Below are positions 5,840 through 7,493 of a stretch of DNA of 7,493 nt, in pieces. Source of the stretch: Chitinophagaceae bacterium (lineage in GTDB: Bacteria; Bacteroidota; Bacteroidia; Chitinophagales; Chitinophagaceae); contig JAICHT010000173.1 of NCBI GenBank assembly GCA_025924755.1, positions 1 through 7,493 of the forward strand. The letters run 5' to 3'. The notes beneath the pieces were generated by a model, which saw only the letters and a list, made by a program, of their open reading frames with translations, searched no databases and was not told the origin of the DNA. Numbering within the stretch: the stretch's first letter is position 1; each line of letters begins with the position of its first letter. The position numbers and the translations under genes are program-made.

Positions 5840-6214
5840 ATGATAGATTACTTATTCTATTTTATACAGGAAAAATACAAGCAATGGGGTGAAGTAGATG
5901 TTCCAAAAGTGTATGCTTTGACTATAATATCAACTCTTCAACTATTTAATGTTATAACAATCTTAGTGACTGCTTTGATTTTAAATCTTATCAAAGTAGA
6001 AGTAATAAGTAATGTAAATCTCGTAATTGCTACAGTTGTAATCCTATTAGTTAACTACTTTTATTTATTCCAAATAAAAGGAAGTGACACCATCATCACT
6101 TAGTTTAAAACGGACAAGACTAATTTCAAGATGCTGAAAACTTGGGCACTTTCCTATGTCATCGTTACTGTAACATCACTGCTTCTCGTGATGTGCATTT
6201 ATTTGTATAGCTAA
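5840..6214 (+). pseudogene. Small multi-pass membrane protein split by an in-frame TAG
   Basis: ATG at 5840 opens 87 codons (MIDYLFYFIQEKYKQWGE...), with membrane segments at about residues 26-49 and 57-77, ending at TAG (6101-6103). The same frame continues without another stop for 36 codons, FKTDKTNFK then MLKTWALSYVIVTVTSLLL, giving a third clean membrane helix and ending at TAA 6212-6214. Hydrophobicity and frame continuity across the TAG indicate one ancestral protein of about 124 residues, interrupted by a single nonsense change. An ATG at 6131 could restart a 27-residue hydrophobic peptide. The N-terminal pattern (YLFYF...KYKQWGE...P..YAL) is one I associate with uncharacterised small membrane proteins of Bacteroidota, without a known role. 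It is the only gene inside the 5780-6250 inverted-repeat interval and the first plus-strand gene in the window. TAG readthrough is less likely than decay or a base error. Confidence 0.65.
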
Positions 6215-6240
6215 AAGCTGTTTAGCAGAAGAAACCCTAT

Positions 6241-6250
6241 TGCGCCTAAC
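6241..6250. repeat. Inverted partner TGCGCCTAAC, attC-like end of cassette
   Basis: TGCGCCTAAC is the exact reverse complement of GTTAGGCGCA at 5780-5789, and GCCTAAC (6244-6250) fits the integron R'' consensus RYYYAAC. It lies 26 nt past the last codon of the membrane protein. The overlapping TAACTAGTTA (6247-6256) is a perfect 10-bp palindrome. No matching GTTRRRY core is evident in the next 150 nt, so a complete attC cannot be claimed. Confidence 0.5.
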
Positions 6251-6259
6251 TAGTTAATA

Positions 6260-6338
6260 CCGCACTTCTTTGTTCAACTTTTCATTGGTTTTCAATGTAT
6301 CTTTGAACAAGCCGTACATTAAAATAGAGTTAGTGCGG
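6260..6338. repeat. Nested three-level inverted repeat
   Basis: Three stems nest inside one another: CCGCACT (6260-6266) with AGTGCGG (6332-6338), TTGTTCAA (6270-6277) with TTGAACAA (6303-6310), and CATTG (6283-6287) with CAATG (6293-6297) around a 5-nt loop. A 21-nt unpaired bulge separates the outer and middle stems on the 3' side. It precedes the 79-residue protein gene by 81 nt and could be a 5' leader fold, or a remnant of a mobile-element end. It does not overlap a convincing coding frame. Confidence 0.45.
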
Positions 6339-6419
6339 AATAAAGAAAGCGCAAGTTTTTCACATTTAAAAGCACCTGCGTTAGTTTCCTGTGTCTTTTT
6401 ATTCTTTGTAAGCAACCAT

Positions 6420-6659
6420 ATGAAACAAAAGCTGCAACTACATTACTATAATGTAAAGCTCCAGATAGGGCTGGTGAACCTCAAAACCGTTTACCTGCTG
6501 AAGCCAAAACCTACACTCTTGCTGGCAGAAGTATATAGAGGGAAACTTGTTTACCGGGCCAAAGGTTCAAGTAAAAGAATCAGCTATGATCAGATAAAGA
6601 AAGGGTTACTGAAGAAAGTCTTCTGGATAGTGGAAGAAGTACCGGACTGGCTGCAATAA
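6420..6659 (+). CDS. Small basic protein of unknown function (79 residues)
   Basis: ATG at 6420 gives MKQKLQLHYYNVKLQIGLVN, followed by KTVYLLKPKPTLLLAEVYRG and a Lys/Arg-rich stretch around residues 52-66 (KGSSKRISYDQIKKGLLKK), ending in the aromatic-acidic tail VFWIVEEVPDWLQ. It is strongly basic, lacks a signal peptide or membrane helix, and is probably cytoplasmic. Charge alone would allow nucleic-acid binding, but I recognise no domain. The frame is open back to an ATG at 6270, but those 50 residues run through the nested inverted repeat and are low-quality sequence, so the internal start is preferred. The gene stands alone on the plus strand; the next gene starts 217 nt downstream. A short TTATTCTTTG element lies about 11-20 nt upstream, too close to be a confident promoter. 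Confidence 0.65.
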   Translation: MKQKLQLHYYNVKLQIGLVNLKTVYLLKPKPTLLLAEVYRGKLVYRAKGSSKRISYDQIKKGLLKKVFWIVEEVPDWLQ

Positions 6660-6876
6660 AACAGGTAAATCTTCTCCTGTATGGTATGTGATTCTTCAGT
6701 GTGGCCTACTTATTTTCAAGGGCAATCCCTTTAAAGATTATCTGCATTTGGTTTTTAAAAGACTACCTTTAAGATACTTAAGCAAGCACATTGTAATATT
6801 CTAATCTGTCACGTCTTCTTAACAGTTTCAATTCTTACCGCTGCCTTAAGGAATCAATTACTTCAAATAAGTTATT

Positions 6877-7493
6877 ATGAAAAGGTTTTTATTATCGTTA
6901 GGTATGCTGTTATCAGCAGGAGTTGTTTTTAGCCAGGCCACAAATGGCACTGTAGAGTATAAAAGGGTGCCGCTGCCTGCCGCGGTAATAGAACTGCCTT
7001 ATCCCCCTGCTGTGGTAGAAGCAGCTATGAGTGATTATTTATCAAAGAAAGGCAAATCCAAAGCTACAGACTTAAAAGGCTTTACTTCTTTTAGAAATAC
7101 CCAGGCCCTGCAGAACGATACCGCCAATGCCGACCTGTACTTTAAAGTGGAGCGTAAGAGCCGGCAGGAAAAGGATATCTCTGTTTTATCGCTTTTACTG
7201 GCTTCTCCCACAGAAAGCGCAGCTACCGCCACCAGCATTCATCACTTTGATATAGAGCAGGCAAAAACGTATTTAAATGAATTGGCTCCTGCCATAGGGG
7301 CTTACAATTTAGAACTGCGGATAAAGGATCAAAATGATGCAGTAATTAAAGCAGAATCCGGCTATAAAACCCTGCTGAATGACGGCGCTGATCTTGAGAA
7401 AAAAAGAGCGGATATAGAACAGAAAATAGCAGATAACAAAACACGCCAGGAAAAACAAAAAGCAGAAGTGGAAAAACAAAGGCAGGCGCTGGC
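6877..7493 (+). CDS. Secreted protein with coiled-coil region, 3' end beyond the window
   Basis: ATG at 6877 starts a frame open for 205 codons to the window edge, so the C terminus is missing. Seen: signal peptide MKRFLLSLGMLLSAGVVFSQ, with cleavage probably after Ser19, so the mature protein is periplasmic or outer-membrane associated. Residues 21-50 include a Pro/Val-rich strand region (YKRVPLPAAVIELPYPPAVV) leading to a helix EAAMSDYLSKKGKSK, then a mixed region with a short Ala/Thr-rich stretch (about 108-121). From about 145 onwards it is highly charged and helical, with heptad-like Lys/Glu/Gln repeats from 172 (DLEKKRADIEQKI, then RQEKQKAEVEKQRQAL), a likely coiled coil that continues past the edge. 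I do not recognise a named family; similar secreted proteins of unknown function are common in Chitinophagaceae. No strong Shine-Dalgarno is present. A reverse-strand frame over 7035-7238 is a shadow of this gene. Confidence 0.85.
   Translation, partial: MKRFLLSLGMLLSAGVVFSQATNGTVEYKRVPLPAAVIELPYPPAVVEAAMSDYLSKKGKSKATDLKGFTSFRNTQALQNDTANADLYFKVERKSRQEKDISVLSLLLASPTESAATATSIHHFDIEQAKTYLNELAPAIGAYNLELRIKDQNDAVIKAESGYKTLLNDGADLEKKRADIEQKIADNKTRQEKQKAEVEKQRQAL

Noticed and set aside
6661..6682. ACAGG/CCTGT hairpin after the 79-residue gene as a terminator
   Set aside because: Only 5 bp with a 10-nt loop and no T run; too weak to call.
7035..7238. Minus-strand frame of 67 codons
   Set aside because: Antisense to the secreted coiled-coil gene, which has a signal peptide and an unbroken 205-codon frame.

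Overview
This window looks like chromosomal DNA from a member of the Bacteroidota, most likely Chitinophagaceae or a close relative. That placement is inferred from A+T-rich DNA, few clear Shine-Dalgarno sequences, FSQ/SAQ/FGQ-type signal-peptide ends, two lipoproteins, and the particular gene families present. I cannot name a species. No rRNA, tRNA, CRISPR array, transposase or integrase is visible.

Left part (1-4441), all genes on the minus strand. Reading along that strand, the order is: a TRIC/UPF0126-type membrane protein (4441-3797, apparent TTG start); an outer-membrane beta-barrel gene broken by a frameshift and a TGA (3655-3103), followed by a strong 15-bp hairpin terminator (2982-3018); a YCII/DGPF-domain protein (2739-2386) followed 45 nt later by an ECF42-type sigma factor with a C-terminal TPR-like extension (2340-1117); and a papain-like (C1) cysteine protease lipoprotein (940-83). 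The DGPF/ECF42 pair is a known conserved partnership. Here a 10-bp-arm hairpin lies between the two genes and ends 6 nt before the sigma factor ATG.

Middle part (about 4442-6260) resembles a gene-cassette region. It holds short single-gene units: a broken 61-codon secreted peptide, a 42-codon membrane peptide, a DUF4440/NTF2-like lipoprotein, and a small membrane protein split by an in-frame TAG. They are separated by degenerate repeats of about 30 bp that carry a CCGCTATA-like block and end in GTTG/GTTAGGC. The last unit is bounded by GTTAGGCGCA (5780) and TGCGCCTAAC (6241), which match the integron attC core consensus GTTRRRY/RYYYAAC. This is the most unusual part of the window. The cassette interpretation is an inference.

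Right part (6260-7493), plus strand: a nested multi-stem inverted repeat, a 79-residue basic protein of unknown function, and the 5' part of a secreted coiled-coil protein that runs off the end (start at 6877).

Three genes carry four lesions in all (two single-base indels in short homopolymers, two nonsense codons). Either this is a decaying accessory stretch or the assembly has base errors. Raw reads would decide.
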